Positions 52,544 through 61,024 of a DNA stretch of 64,000 bases are shown piece after piece. The position numbers and the translations under genes were made by a program. The notes under the pieces were generated by a model that saw only the letters and a program-made list of their open reading frames with translations, was not told the origin of the DNA and made no database searches. The number at the start of each line of letters is the position of its first letter. Within the stretch, counting starts at the first letter, position 1. The DNA comes from JAFGRR01 sp964563855 (GTDB lineage: Bacteria > Planctomycetota > Phycisphaerae > UBA1845 > Fen-1342), in assembly GCA_964563855.1 (NCBI GenBank), contig CAZLYU010000009.1, positions 1-64,000 on the forward strand, read 5' to 3'.

Positions 52544-55500
52544 ATGATTGCATCGCAAGGCCAACGCCAACGTTGGATGGTCCTACCGATCGCCCTACTA
52601 GCGGTCACCACGACAGTGACCGCCCAGTCTCTGGACGAAGATTTCAACGCCGCAACCGGCTCTGGCGGCGGTGCGTTCTTCTCGGGACAGGGATTTTTCG
52701 AAACCCTGGAATGGGATAGCGGCATTACTGGCGAGTCCGCCTTCGCGGGTACGGACGGCAACGCCAGCTTCGGCTCGGTCTCGGCCGACGGTCTCACCAG
52801 CGGCGGCGTGGACGGCACGGGCGCCGGCGCGATCGCAGTCAGCGGCGTGCTGTACGACCTGATCAATCAGATGTTCGAATCGGTGACCGGAACCGGCGGC
52901 GGCGAGTTCCTCGCCGGTGGCGCCGGGCCCGACACGTTCAACTCAGTGCTCAACTGGGACGACGGCATCGAGAACGAAGCCGCGTTCGGCGGCACGTTTG
53001 GCGGGGCCGATCTGATCGGCAACATGAGCGCCCGCGGACTCCCGAGTGGCGGCCTTACCGGCGGCGGCGCCGAGGTCGACGTGAACAATGTCGCTCTCAA
53101 TGGCGGCGGCTGGTTCGCCGGTCTGCAGTTCGACGTCAGTGGTTTCCCCGGCGTCGCGTCGCTGGCCAATGCCGGCTTGGAGCTTGGTGAGCCCGGCTGG
53201 CTGTCGTTCGGCAACGCGTTCGAATTCCCGGCCCTCGACGATGCATTCCGACCGGCGCCCCTGAGTGGCGATGGCATCGCGAAGACGTTTGGCTCATTCC
53301 CAGGGCCGTCGGGTCTGTTCCAGGACTTCCCGACGCAGGAAGGCCAGATGGTCACCTTCTCGGCGTTTGCGAACACGTTCCCCGGCGACTCCATCGCCGG
53401 CACCACCAATTCGGCCCAATTGCGGATCGAGTGGCGCGATGGCGAGACGGTCATCCAGACCGACTTCGAGATTGTCATTGACCCTAACGATCCAAACTTC
53501 GCTGAAGACGTCTGGTTCCCCGGCACGGTGACCGGGACGGCCCCGGCGGGCGCGACCACGGTCCGCGTCCTGCTGTGGTTCGACCAGCCCAACTTCGACC
53601 CCGGCGCCGTGTGGTGGGATGAGGCGAGCCTGAGCGTCACCGGCCCCGGCGGCCTCGACCTAACCCAGATCGACTTCTCGGCCAACGTCCGCGGTTTGAT
53701 CGACGGCAGCGAAACCTTCGGTGCGATCCAGATGCGACTCGAGGATCCGGCCGGCGGTCGACTGCTCACCGAAGTGGTCGCCGACGGCTCGTGGCAGAGC
53801 ATCGGCGGTCCGCTCAGCGGCTTTACGGAGGCGGATCCCAATGGGACGCCCATGGCGGGCGCGTTCAATGAGAACGCCGACAGCTACCGCGTCGTGGTCG
53901 CGTTCTCGGAAAGCACGTCGTGGAACACCGGCGGTACGATTCAGCTTGACAACCTCGTGCTCACCAACGACAGCCCGGAGGGCAGCGCTTGGTTCGCGGG
54001 GCTGTTCTTCGACCAACTCGACCTTCCGATTCTCGACCCGAATGCGATCCAGATTCTCGACCCCAACCTCGTCGTCCTGTTGGGCGACGTGAAGGGCAGC
54101 GCGGCGGCGCCGTACGTGTTGCGGCTCGAAGCCATCGATACACGCCTCGCCGGCATCGACGACGACTACAGCGGCGTGCTGGGCGATTGCGGCACCGGCG
54201 ACCCCAACAGTTGCAACCTGCTGTTTCGAGTGGGTGGAACCGGGCCGCTCGTCGGCCCGACCAGTTCAGCCAACTTCGACTCGGGTATCGAGGGCGAAGC
54301 CGCCTTTTCGGGCACCTTCGGCTCGGTGCTCCCCATTGGAAGCGCGGCGGGCGTGACCGTCTCTGGTCTCCCGGCCGGCGGCGTCGATGGCGGCGGCTCG
54401 ATCGAAATCGCGGTCGCTGGCATCAGCCCCAGCGCCGGCGGCGGCTGGTTCGCGGGCATCGACTACCCCAACCAGAATCTCGCTTCCGGCGATCTCTCGA
54501 CGGTCACGCTCTCGGCTGACGTCAGAGGCACACCCGACCCGCTCTTCGGCGGCCCGCTCGGCCTCTATGAGCTTCGCATCGAAGACGCGGAAGGCGACCG
54601 TTTGGCTTTCCAGGTCGTCGCGAATGGCGCCTGGCAGTCGATCGGCGGAACGCTCGATACCGCCATGGAGCTGGCCGCGGCCGACGGCGGCGGCGACGGT
54701 GTGTTTGATCTCGACGACGATACCTACAACGTCGTGATTGCCTTCGAAGGCGATCCGGACCCGTCTGACTGGGTGACCGGCGGCGTGCTCGAAATCGACA
54801 ACCTCTTCCTGACCGGCGCCGAGATCGAAGTCGAACTCGGTCAGTTCGTCTTCAACGAGGCGGGCAACACCGACTTCGAGACGGTCGGCGGCTTCCTTAG
54901 CGGCGCCGATGCGATCACGCTCGACTTCGAAGGCAGCACCGGCGGACTGAATGTCATTGATCTCGAGAACGGTGTTCCGGCCGGTCTGGTCCCCCAGAAT
55001 GGTGAGTGGGACACAGGCCTCGCCAATGAAGGTTCGTTCTCGGGCGGCGGCCTCGTCAGCGCCAACATCGAGACGTGCGCCTCGTGTGGCGTCGGTGGCG
55101 GCCAGGCGGTTCGCACCGTCATCGAGCAGAGCAGCACCGACTGGTTCAGCGGCTTCTTCTTCACCGACATCGCGCTCGACCTGAGCGCCGGCGCCGGTGA
55201 CAACCTCGACGCCCTGTCGGGCATCACCCTGACTGCAGAATTCAACGCCGACCCGAACTCGGCGATGCCGCGCGGCGACGTGGAGCTGCGTATCGAAGAC
55301 GCCCAGACCGATACGATCTTCATCCAGCTTCAGGCGACTGGCGGCTGGCAGACGATCGGCGGCTCGATCAACGCGACCGACTGGGCCCGCGGCTTTGCCG
55401 ACCCGGGTCAGCAGAACGGCGTGTTTGACTACAACCAGGAGACGTACACGATCACCGTGGCGATCTCGAACTTCACGCCGAACCAGTGGTCCGGCTTGAT

Positions 55501-55846
55501 CGATGTCGCGGTCGACAATATCAGCTACACGGGTGTGCCGTCGCTGGTGACGTCGCCGGATTCGTTCACCGTAACCACGACGTTCGCTGATGAGGCGTCG
55601 ACGTGGGGTACGGACGGCACGCTGACGGTCGACAACCTGCTGTTGGCGGTCGTGCCGAACTGCGAAACCGATCAGTCGTTCGATCTGCGCGACGTCGCCC
55701 GCGCCCAGCAGTGCATCGCTGGCGACGGTGTGATGGTCGCCGCCGACTGTGTCTGTGCGGATCTGGATGGTGATGGCGACGTTGATAGTGCTGACGACAT
55801 TCCGGACGCTGCCGGAAGACTGCCGTCGGCGATCGTGTTGCCCTAG
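52544..55846 (+). CDS. Large secreted modular repeat protein with dockerin-like C-terminus
   Basis: 1,100 residues from ATG 52544, with GAGGAG upstream. Signal peptide up to about residue 28 (MVLPIALLAVTTTVTAQS). Two module types recur. Module A, at about 57-105, 138-195, 579-640 and 821-875, has WDxGIxGExAFxGT, then SGLPxGGVDGGG and GGGWFAGL. Module B, at about 379-474, 657-757 and 897-996, has LRIEDxxGDRL, GxWQSIGG, YxVVxAF and ends IDNLxLTG, a beta-sandwich pattern. Residues 215-366 form another beta-rich domain (AQLRIEWRDGETVIQTDFEI ... PGAVWWDEASLSVTG). The C-terminus (CVCADLDGDGDVDSADDIPD) is dockerin-like. No enzyme motif seen; likely a surface or released glucan-binding protein. GC and Gly content are even along the length. 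Confidence 0.8.
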   Translation: MIASQGQRQRWMVLPIALLAVTTTVTAQSLDEDFNAATGSGGGAFFSGQGFFETLEWDSGITGESAFAGTDGNASFGSVSADGLTSGGVDGTGAGAIAVSGVLYDLINQMFESVTGTGGGEFLAGGAGPDTFNSVLNWDDGIENEAAFGGTFGGADLIGNMSARGLPSGGLTGGGAEVDVNNVALNGGGWFAGLQFDVSGFPGVASLANAGLELGEPGWLSFGNAFEFPALDDAFRPAPLSGDGIAKTFGSFPGPSGLFQDFPTQEGQMVTFSAFANTFPGDSIAGTTNSAQLRIEWRDGETVIQTDFEIVIDPNDPNFAEDVWFPGTVTGTAPAGATTVRVLLWFDQPNFDPGAVWWDEASLSVTGPGGLDLTQIDFSANVRGLIDGSETFGAIQMRLEDPAGGRLLTEVVADGSWQSIGGPLSGFTEADPNGTPMAGAFNENADSYRVVVAFSESTSWNTGGTIQLDNLVLTNDSPEGSAWFAGLFFDQLDLPILDPNAIQILDPNLVVLLGDVKGSAAAPYVLRLEAIDTRLAGIDDDYSGVLGDCGTGDPNSCNLLFRVGGTGPLVGPTSSANFDSGIEGEAAFSGTFGSVLPIGSAAGVTVSGLPAGGVDGGGSIEIAVAGISPSAGGGWFAGIDYPNQNLASGDLSTVTLSADVRGTPDPLFGGPLGLYELRIEDAEGDRLAFQVVANGAWQSIGGTLDTAMELAAADGGGDGVFDLDDDTYNVVIAFEGDPDPSDWVTGGVLEIDNLFLTGAEIEVELGQFVFNEAGNTDFETVGGFLSGADAITLDFEGSTGGLNVIDLENGVPAGLVPQNGEWDTGLANEGSFSGGGLVSANIETCASCGVGGGQAVRTVIEQSSTDWFSGFFFTDIALDLSAGAGDNLDALSGITLTAEFNADPNSAMPRGDVELRIEDAQTDTIFIQLQATGGWQTIGGSINATDWARGFADPGQQNGVFDYNQETYTITVAISNFTPNQWSGLIDVAVDNISYTGVPSLVTSPDSFTVTTTFADEASTWGTDGTLTVDNLLLAVVPNCETDQSFDLRDVARAQQCIAGDGVMVAADCVCADLDGDGDVDSADDIPDAAGRLPSAIVLP

Positions 55847-55863
55847 TCAGTAGACTGGAAGTA

Positions 55864-55896
55864 GGGCGGTGTAGGTGAGCAACGCCTGCACCGCCC
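55864..55896 (+). terminator. Terminator after repeat-protein gene
   Basis: GGGCGGTGTAGG (55864-55875) pairs with CCTGCACCGCCC (55885-55896), 12 pairs with one mismatch, loop TGAGCAACG, then GCTTTCGTCT. Lies 18 bases past the stop codon. A TATACT hexamer at 55929-55934 beyond it could be the -10 of the GH16 gene. Confidence 0.75.
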
Positions 55897-55966
55897 GCTT
55901 TCGTCTATGGGTTTGATAACTTACTCGCTATACTGCAGTCGCCAGCTTGAATGAGGGAAATCGGTG

Positions 55967-57445
55967 ATGTTTGCTTTGCATTGGCGTCGTACGTGGATGC
56001 TTGGTGTGGTCTTGCTGAGCTCCGCTGCGTGCTCTACCGCGCAGCCGCAACTGGTCTGGTCCGACGAGTTTGACGGCACGGCGCTGAACACGTCCAACTG
56101 GGAGTACATGTTCGGCGACGGCTGCCAGTTTGGTCCGAATTTGTGTGGTTGGGGCAACCAGGAGTTGCAGTGGTACACATCGCGGCCTGAGAACGTCGCG
56201 GTCGAAGACGGGCTGCTGAAGATCACAGCGCGGCAAGACTTCTGGCAAGGCCGCGAGTTCACGTCGGCTCGCATCCGCACACTCAACAAAGCCGACTTTC
56301 GGTACGGCCGTCTGGAGGCGCGCATCAAGCTGCCGCGCGGGCAGGGCGTCTGGCCCGCCTTTTGGATGCTGCCCACGAACAGCCCCTACGGCGACTGGCC
56401 GCGCAGCGGTGAGATCGACATCATGGAGGCGATCAATAACGACAACGTCGTTCACGGCACGATCCACTTCGGCGATCCGAAAGACGACTCGGGCGGTAGT
56501 CTGACGCCGGCGGTGAACATCTCAGAGACGTTCAACATCTACGCGGTTGAGTGGGAGCCGGACGAGATTCGCTGGTACTTCAACAACCAGCTTTATCACG
56601 TAGCGACCAGCGCCGAGTGGTATTCATCGAGCACGGGCAACCCACAAGCGCCCTTCAATCAAGATTTCCACTTTCTGCTGAACATCGCGGTCGGCGGGCG
56701 CTGGCCGGGCGATCCCGATCAGACAACCGTCTTTCCGCAGCAGATGCAGGTCGACTGGGTGCGGGTCTACAACCTGTGCCCGACGTGTCCGTTCCATGGC
56801 GCCCCGCTGCCGATTCCCGGTCGCGTCGAGATGGAGAATTTCGACAACGGCGGACAGAACGTGAGCTACAACGACGCAGATGCGATCAACCGCGGCGGGA
56901 GCTATCGTGACGAAGGCGTCGACATCCAGGTGTCGACCGAAGGCGGTCACAACGTGGGCTTCATCGAGCCGAGCGAATGGATCGACTACTCGGTGGTTGT
57001 GAACGAGGCGTCGCTCTACAAGGTGCAGCCGCGCGTCGCGTCTGACGGCGCTGGCGGACTGTTCCGTTTGGAACTCAACGGCGCGCCGCTGGGTGATCCG
57101 TTCACCGCGCCGCCCACCGGTGGCTGGCAGACGTGGACCACGCTCAATCAGCGGATCTCGCTGCCCCTCGGCCAGCATGAGTTGCGCTGGGCGAACAGCG
57201 AGCAGACCGGCGGTTACAACATCAACTACATCGATTTCTACCTCGCTGCGGATGTCGACGAAGACTTCGATGTCGACTTTGCCGACCTGCTGCCCGTTCT
57301 GTTTTGCATGGCCGGCCCCGACGTGTTCACGCCCGGCGTCCCCGGGTGCGTCGGAGCGCTCTTCGCCGACGCCGACCTCGACCTCGACGGCGACTCCGAT
57401 CTGCTCGACGCCAGCGAAGTCCAGCGGGCGTACACGGGTTCGTGA
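55967..57445 (+). CDS. GH16 beta-1,3-glucanase (laminarinase) with CBM6 and dockerin-like tail
   Basis: 492 residues from ATG 55967, with GAGGGA eight bases upstream; a GTG precedes. Signal peptide WMLGVVLLSSAACSTAQP; the Cys22 in SAAC could be a non-canonical lipobox. GH16 catalytic domain about 28-270: VWSDEFDGTALNTSNWEY, GNQELQWYTSRPENV, GVWPAFWMLP, and the active-site motif SGEIDIMEAIN with E149 (nucleophile), D151 and E154 (acid/base), the bulged form found in laminarinases. CBM6 follows (about 273-425: GRVEMENFDNGGQNVSYND, FIEPSEWIDYSV, NINYIDFYLA). The tail has DVDEDFDVDFADLL and DADLDLDGDSDLLDASEV, two EF-hand-like repeats of dockerin type. Cuts internal beta-1,3-glucan bonds outside the cell. 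Confidence 0.93.
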   Translation: MFALHWRRTWMLGVVLLSSAACSTAQPQLVWSDEFDGTALNTSNWEYMFGDGCQFGPNLCGWGNQELQWYTSRPENVAVEDGLLKITARQDFWQGREFTSARIRTLNKADFRYGRLEARIKLPRGQGVWPAFWMLPTNSPYGDWPRSGEIDIMEAINNDNVVHGTIHFGDPKDDSGGSLTPAVNISETFNIYAVEWEPDEIRWYFNNQLYHVATSAEWYSSSTGNPQAPFNQDFHFLLNIAVGGRWPGDPDQTTVFPQQMQVDWVRVYNLCPTCPFHGAPLPIPGRVEMENFDNGGQNVSYNDADAINRGGSYRDEGVDIQVSTEGGHNVGFIEPSEWIDYSVVVNEASLYKVQPRVASDGAGGLFRLELNGAPLGDPFTAPPTGGWQTWTTLNQRISLPLGQHELRWANSEQTGGYNINYIDFYLAADVDEDFDVDFADLLPVLFCMAGPDVFTPGVPGCVGALFADADLDLDGDSDLLDASEVQRAYTGS

Positions 57446-57548
57446 TCAGCCGCACTGCGATAGACCTGCAATCATCACTCTCACCCCAGACGGCGGGGCG
57501 CCGCGCGCCCCCCCCCCCCGCGGACTAGGGCCGTCCGGGCGCGTGTGG

Positions 57549-57558
57549 NNNNNNNNNN
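57549..57558. other. Assembly gap (10 N) with low-complexity flanks
   Basis: Ten N bases between the GH16 and GH3 genes. Both sides carry poly-C runs (57508-57520 and 57597-57615) and similar endings (GCGGACTAG on the left, GGAGGACTAG on the right), a sign of poorly resolved contig ends. The true distance between the two genes is unknown, and a short piece may be missing or duplicated. Confidence 0.95.
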
Positions 57559-57633
57559 TCTTTCTCTCCTCCCTTCCTCTCCTGTCCGTTCCCGGCCCCC
57601 CCGCCCCCCCCCCCCACGCCGGAGGACTAGCGC

Positions 57634-60147
57634 ATGCCGTCTCGATTGCCGTACATGGCCACGTGTCTCGTGGCAAGCTTGGGAGCAGCCGCCGTGTTCG
57701 CGAATTCCAACGACGTGAATTCGGATGTGGAAGTCCGCATCAAGCAGCTCTGCGATGCGATGACCCTCGAAGAGAAGGTCAGGCTGCTCTACGGCGCAAC
57801 CTACATGGATCTGCACGCGATCGAGCGACTCGACATCCCGCCGCTCGCGCTCGCCGACGGACCGCTGGGTATTCGGTGGGGCGTCTCCACCGCCTTCCCG
57901 GCTTCGCTCGCCCTCGGCGCCACGTGGGATCTGGATCTCGCGCACCGCTTCGGCGTCGCGATCGGCCACGAGTATCGCAACCAGGGACGACGCATGTGGC
58001 TCGGCCCGTGCGTCGGACTGGTGCGCGTACCGCACGGCGGGCGAAACTTCGAAAGCTTCGGCGAAGATACGCACCTGAACAGCCGCTTCGCCGTAGCCAC
58101 GATTGAAGGCGCGCAGTCGCAAGACCTCATCGCCTGCGTCAAGCATTACGCTTGCAACAATCAAGACTACGAACGCTTTACGATCGACATTCAAGTCGAC
58201 GAGCGCACGCTGCACGAACTCTACCTGCCGGTCTTCAAGGCGGCGGTGCAGGAGGCGGGCGTGTGGTCGGTCATGTCGGCGTACAACCAGGTCAATGGGC
58301 ACTACTGCACCGCCAGCAACTATCTGCAGAACGAAGTGCTCAAAGCGCGTTGGGGGTTTCGCGGCTTCGTCGTCAGCGACTGGGGCGCTGTGCACGACAC
58401 GGTCGGTCCGGCCAACGCCGGGCTCGATCTGGAGATGGACCTCGAGCAACCCGTCGGAAAATACTGGGGGCACGGCAAACTGCTGGAGGCGGTCAAAGCT
58501 GGCGACGTGACCGAATCCACAATCGACGACAAGGTGCAGCGCATCCTTCGAGCGATGGCGAGCGTCGGCGCGCTTGACGATCAGTGGGAGCCACAGCGGC
58601 GCAAACTGCCCGCCAGCCGCACGCTTGCCCGCGAAATCGCGCGTGACGGCATCGTGTTGCTCAAGAACGAACGCGACCTCCTGCCGCTCGACGCCAATCA
58701 ACAGCAAACCATCGCGGTCATCGGGCCCAACCATCTCGAAGGGCGCACCGGCGGCGGCGGCAGCTCGCGCGTGACGCCGCCATACGCGATCGGTCCGCTT
58801 GAGGGCCTACGCGAAGCCGCGTCCGACCGCGTCAAGTTCGCCGCCATGCACGGTGTGATGCCGGCGGGCGAGGCGCCGCCGGCGGTCGACGGCACGTGGC
58901 TCTCACCGCCGACTGGCGATGGAACGGGGCTGCGCGGCGAGTACTTCGCGAATCGCGAGCTGCAAGGCGAGCCGGTCCTCACGCGCCGCGACGCGATGGT
59001 CAACTTCCGCTGGAGCCACGAGTCGCCGGGGCCGGGCCTGCCCGGCGACGGCTTCTCGGTGCGCTGGACCGGCTTCATCACGCCGCCGGCGACCGGCGAG
59101 TATTACGTCGGCGCGTCGAGCGACGACGGCGCCCGGCTCACGTTCGATGGCGAGCGCGTCATCGACGACTGGAGCGATCACGCCTTGCGACGCAACGAAC
59201 GCAAGCTGCAACTGGAGGGCGGGCGACGCTACCCGATCGTGCTCGAGTACTACGAGAACGGCGGGGAGGCTGCGGTCGTGCTTTCATGCCGTCCGGCGAC
59301 CAACGATTTCGAAGCCGCCGTGGCCGCCGCGCGCGACGCTGACGCCGTGATCCTGTGCGTCGGTCTCTCGGCCGCGGTCGAGGGCGAGGGCGGCGATCGC
59401 GAAAGCATGGATCTCGATGCGGAGCAGCAGCGCTTGCTCGAGGCGGTGACGGCGGCCAACCAGAACACGATCGTGGTCATCATCGCCGGTTCGCAGGTCG
59501 GCATGACGCCGTGGGGTGACGATGCGGCGGCGGTGTTGCAGGCGTGGTATCCGGGGCAGGAGGGCGGCCACGCGATTGCGGATCTGGTCTTTGGCAAGCA
59601 CAGCCCGTCGGCGAAGCTGCCGATGACGTTCATCCGCAACTGGAAGGATCATCCTTGCTACGGGCATTATCCGGGCAATGTGTACCGCGAAGGTCTCTTC
59701 ATGGGCTATCGCCACTTCGACAAGCACGACGTCGAGCCGCTGTTCCCGTTCGGCTTCGGACTCAGCTACACGACGTTTGAGCTAAGCGACCTGCAGTGCA
59801 AAGTGACCGATGACGGCGGCGCCGAGGTGACGCTCCGCGTGCGCAATACGGGCGAGCGGGCCGGCGCCGAGGTCGTGCAGTGCTACGTGCGGGATGTCGA
59901 GTCGAGCGTCGTTCAACCTGTGCAAGCGCTGAAGTCGTTCGCGAAGGTCATGCTGCAGCCTGGCGAGCAACGGCAAGTGAAGCTGTCATTGCCGCCCACG
60001 GCGTTCGCGTTCTACGACGCGGAGCAAGACCAGTGGCGTGTCGAGCCGGGCGCGTTCGAGCTGCGGGTCGGTACGTCATCGCGCGACCTGCCGCTGCGCG
60101 AAGTGGTGAGTGTTGACGCCAACCGGCTCGCCGCGAACGCGCCATAG
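57634..60147 (+). CDS. GH3 beta-glucosidase with embedded PA14 domain
   Basis: 837 residues from ATG 57634, with GGAGG at 57621-57625. Signal peptide up to about residue 24 (MATCLVASLGAAAVFANS). GH3 N-terminal barrel: LALADGPLGIRWG, NFESFGEDTHLNSRF, ACVKHYACNNQ, and RGFVVSDWGAVHDT with nucleophile D249. The C-terminal GH3 sandwich is interrupted at about 428-553 by a PA14 domain (GLRGEYFANRELQGEPVLTR ... TGEYYVGASSDDGARLTFDG), as in oligosaccharide-binding beta-glucosidases. After it: AGSQVGMTPWGDDAAAVLQA, and a fibronectin-III-like end (LRVRNTGERAGAEVVQCYVR). Releases glucose from the ends of beta-glucan oligomers. Belongs to the glucan locus by position. Confidence 0.94.
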   Translation: MPSRLPYMATCLVASLGAAAVFANSNDVNSDVEVRIKQLCDAMTLEEKVRLLYGATYMDLHAIERLDIPPLALADGPLGIRWGVSTAFPASLALGATWDLDLAHRFGVAIGHEYRNQGRRMWLGPCVGLVRVPHGGRNFESFGEDTHLNSRFAVATIEGAQSQDLIACVKHYACNNQDYERFTIDIQVDERTLHELYLPVFKAAVQEAGVWSVMSAYNQVNGHYCTASNYLQNEVLKARWGFRGFVVSDWGAVHDTVGPANAGLDLEMDLEQPVGKYWGHGKLLEAVKAGDVTESTIDDKVQRILRAMASVGALDDQWEPQRRKLPASRTLAREIARDGIVLLKNERDLLPLDANQQQTIAVIGPNHLEGRTGGGGSSRVTPPYAIGPLEGLREAASDRVKFAAMHGVMPAGEAPPAVDGTWLSPPTGDGTGLRGEYFANRELQGEPVLTRRDAMVNFRWSHESPGPGLPGDGFSVRWTGFITPPATGEYYVGASSDDGARLTFDGERVIDDWSDHALRRNERKLQLEGGRRYPIVLEYYENGGEAAVVLSCRPATNDFEAAVAAARDADAVILCVGLSAAVEGEGGDRESMDLDAEQQRLLEAVTAANQNTIVVIIAGSQVGMTPWGDDAAAVLQAWYPGQEGGHAIADLVFGKHSPSAKLPMTFIRNWKDHPCYGHYPGNVYREGLFMGYRHFDKHDVEPLFPFGFGLSYTTFELSDLQCKVTDDGGAEVTLRVRNTGERAGAEVVQCYVRDVESSVVQPVQALKSFAKVMLQPGEQRQVKLSLPPTAFAFYDAEQDQWRVEPGAFELRVGTSSRDLPLREVVSVDANRLAANAP

Positions 60148-60292
60148 ATCTGCGGCGTCGCGCCGAATTGGCACGCTCGCGGGCTGGGTTCGTGCCGGCC
60201 CGTTCCCAATGCGACGACCGGTGGAGGCGGAACGCGATCGGACGTCAACATATGGCACTGTTCCTACGGTCCATGATCGCGCCGCGCGGGCC

Positions 60293-60321
60293 TTGTCCAA
60301 TTGCGGCCCGTCAGGTACATT
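60293..60321 (+). promoter_or_regulatory. Putative promoter of rpmI-rplT
   Basis: TTGTCC (60293-60298), 17-base spacer, TACATT (60316-60321), 72 bases before the rpmI start. Fits a sigma-70-type promoter and accounts for expression without an upstream infC gene. Confidence 0.5.
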
Positions 60322-60393
60322 ACGCGGCTCGTGATATATCTCTCGGTATTGCGCCGAGGGGCGATCGCTGCCCTCGCCGGAGTGAACAGCATC

Positions 60394-60597
60394 ATGGCGG
60401 CCAAGAAGTTCAAGACCCACAAGGGCCTCAAGAAGCGGGTCCGCATCACCGCGAGCGGCAAGATCAAGGTGAAGCGCGCCGGAAAGGGCCACTTGCTGAG
60501 CAATAAGTCCGGCGAACGCCTGCGTCGGATGGAGCGGCCGCTCTACATCGCTCCGCAGTTCGAGCGCAGCGTGAAGCGAGCCTTGGGCGCAGACTAG
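60394..60597 (+). CDS. rpmI: 50S ribosomal protein L35
   Basis: 67 residues from ATG 60394; the frame opens earlier without support. AAKKFKTHKGLKKRVRITAS then GKIKVKRAGKGHLLSNKSGE is the L35 signature. Part of the large ribosomal subunit. rplT follows 30 bases later. infC, usually the first gene of this operon, is not upstream; the GH3 gene is. Confidence 0.97.
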   Translation: MAAKKFKTHKGLKKRVRITASGKIKVKRAGKGHLLSNKSGERLRRMERPLYIAPQFERSVKRALGAD

Positions 60598-60627
60598 CAG
60601 CAACCGACTCTCGATGGAGCTTTCACC

Positions 60628-60999
60628 ATGCCGCGCGTGAGAACCGGCGCCGCAACTCGTCACCGTCGCAAGCGCGTCTTGAAAGATGCGAGCGGCTACT
60701 GGGGAACGCGCAGCAAGCTGTTCAAGTCCGCCAAGCAGACGTCGATCAAGGCCGGTCAATACGCTTTCCGCGACCGTCGTCGCAAGAAGCGCGAATATCG
60801 CGCCCTGTTCATCACGCGCGTCTCGGCAGCGGCGGAAATGCGCGAGATGTCGTACAGCGTGTTCATGAATGGCTTGAAGAAGGCGAACATCTTTTTGAAT
60901 CGCAAGATGCTGAGCGAAGTCGCCATCGCCGATCCCGACGCGTTCGACAAGCTGGTCGAGATCGCCCGCGAGCACGCGTCGCTGCCGGCGGTCGCCTAG
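60628..60999 (+). CDS. rplT: 50S ribosomal protein L20
   Basis: 123 residues. MPRVRTGAATRHRRKRVLKD, GYWGTRSKLFKSAKQTSIKA, YAFRDRRRKKREYRALFITR and the C-terminal KANIFLNRKMLSEVAIADPD match L20 throughout. Binds 23S rRNA early in assembly and in many bacteria represses its own operon. Operon with rpmI. Confidence 0.97.
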   Translation: MPRVRTGAATRHRRKRVLKDASGYWGTRSKLFKSAKQTSIKAGQYAFRDRRRKKREYRALFITRVSAAAEMREMSYSVFMNGLKKANIFLNRKMLSEVAIADPDAFDKLVEIAREHASLPAVA

Positions 61000-61024
61000 C
61001 ACCCGGGGCGCGGGGCGCAACCCA

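Noticed and set aside
57093..58106. Open frame crossing the N gap between GH16 and GH3
   Set aside because: Runs through unknown bases and low-complexity poly-C; its coding look is an artefact of GC-rich sequence.
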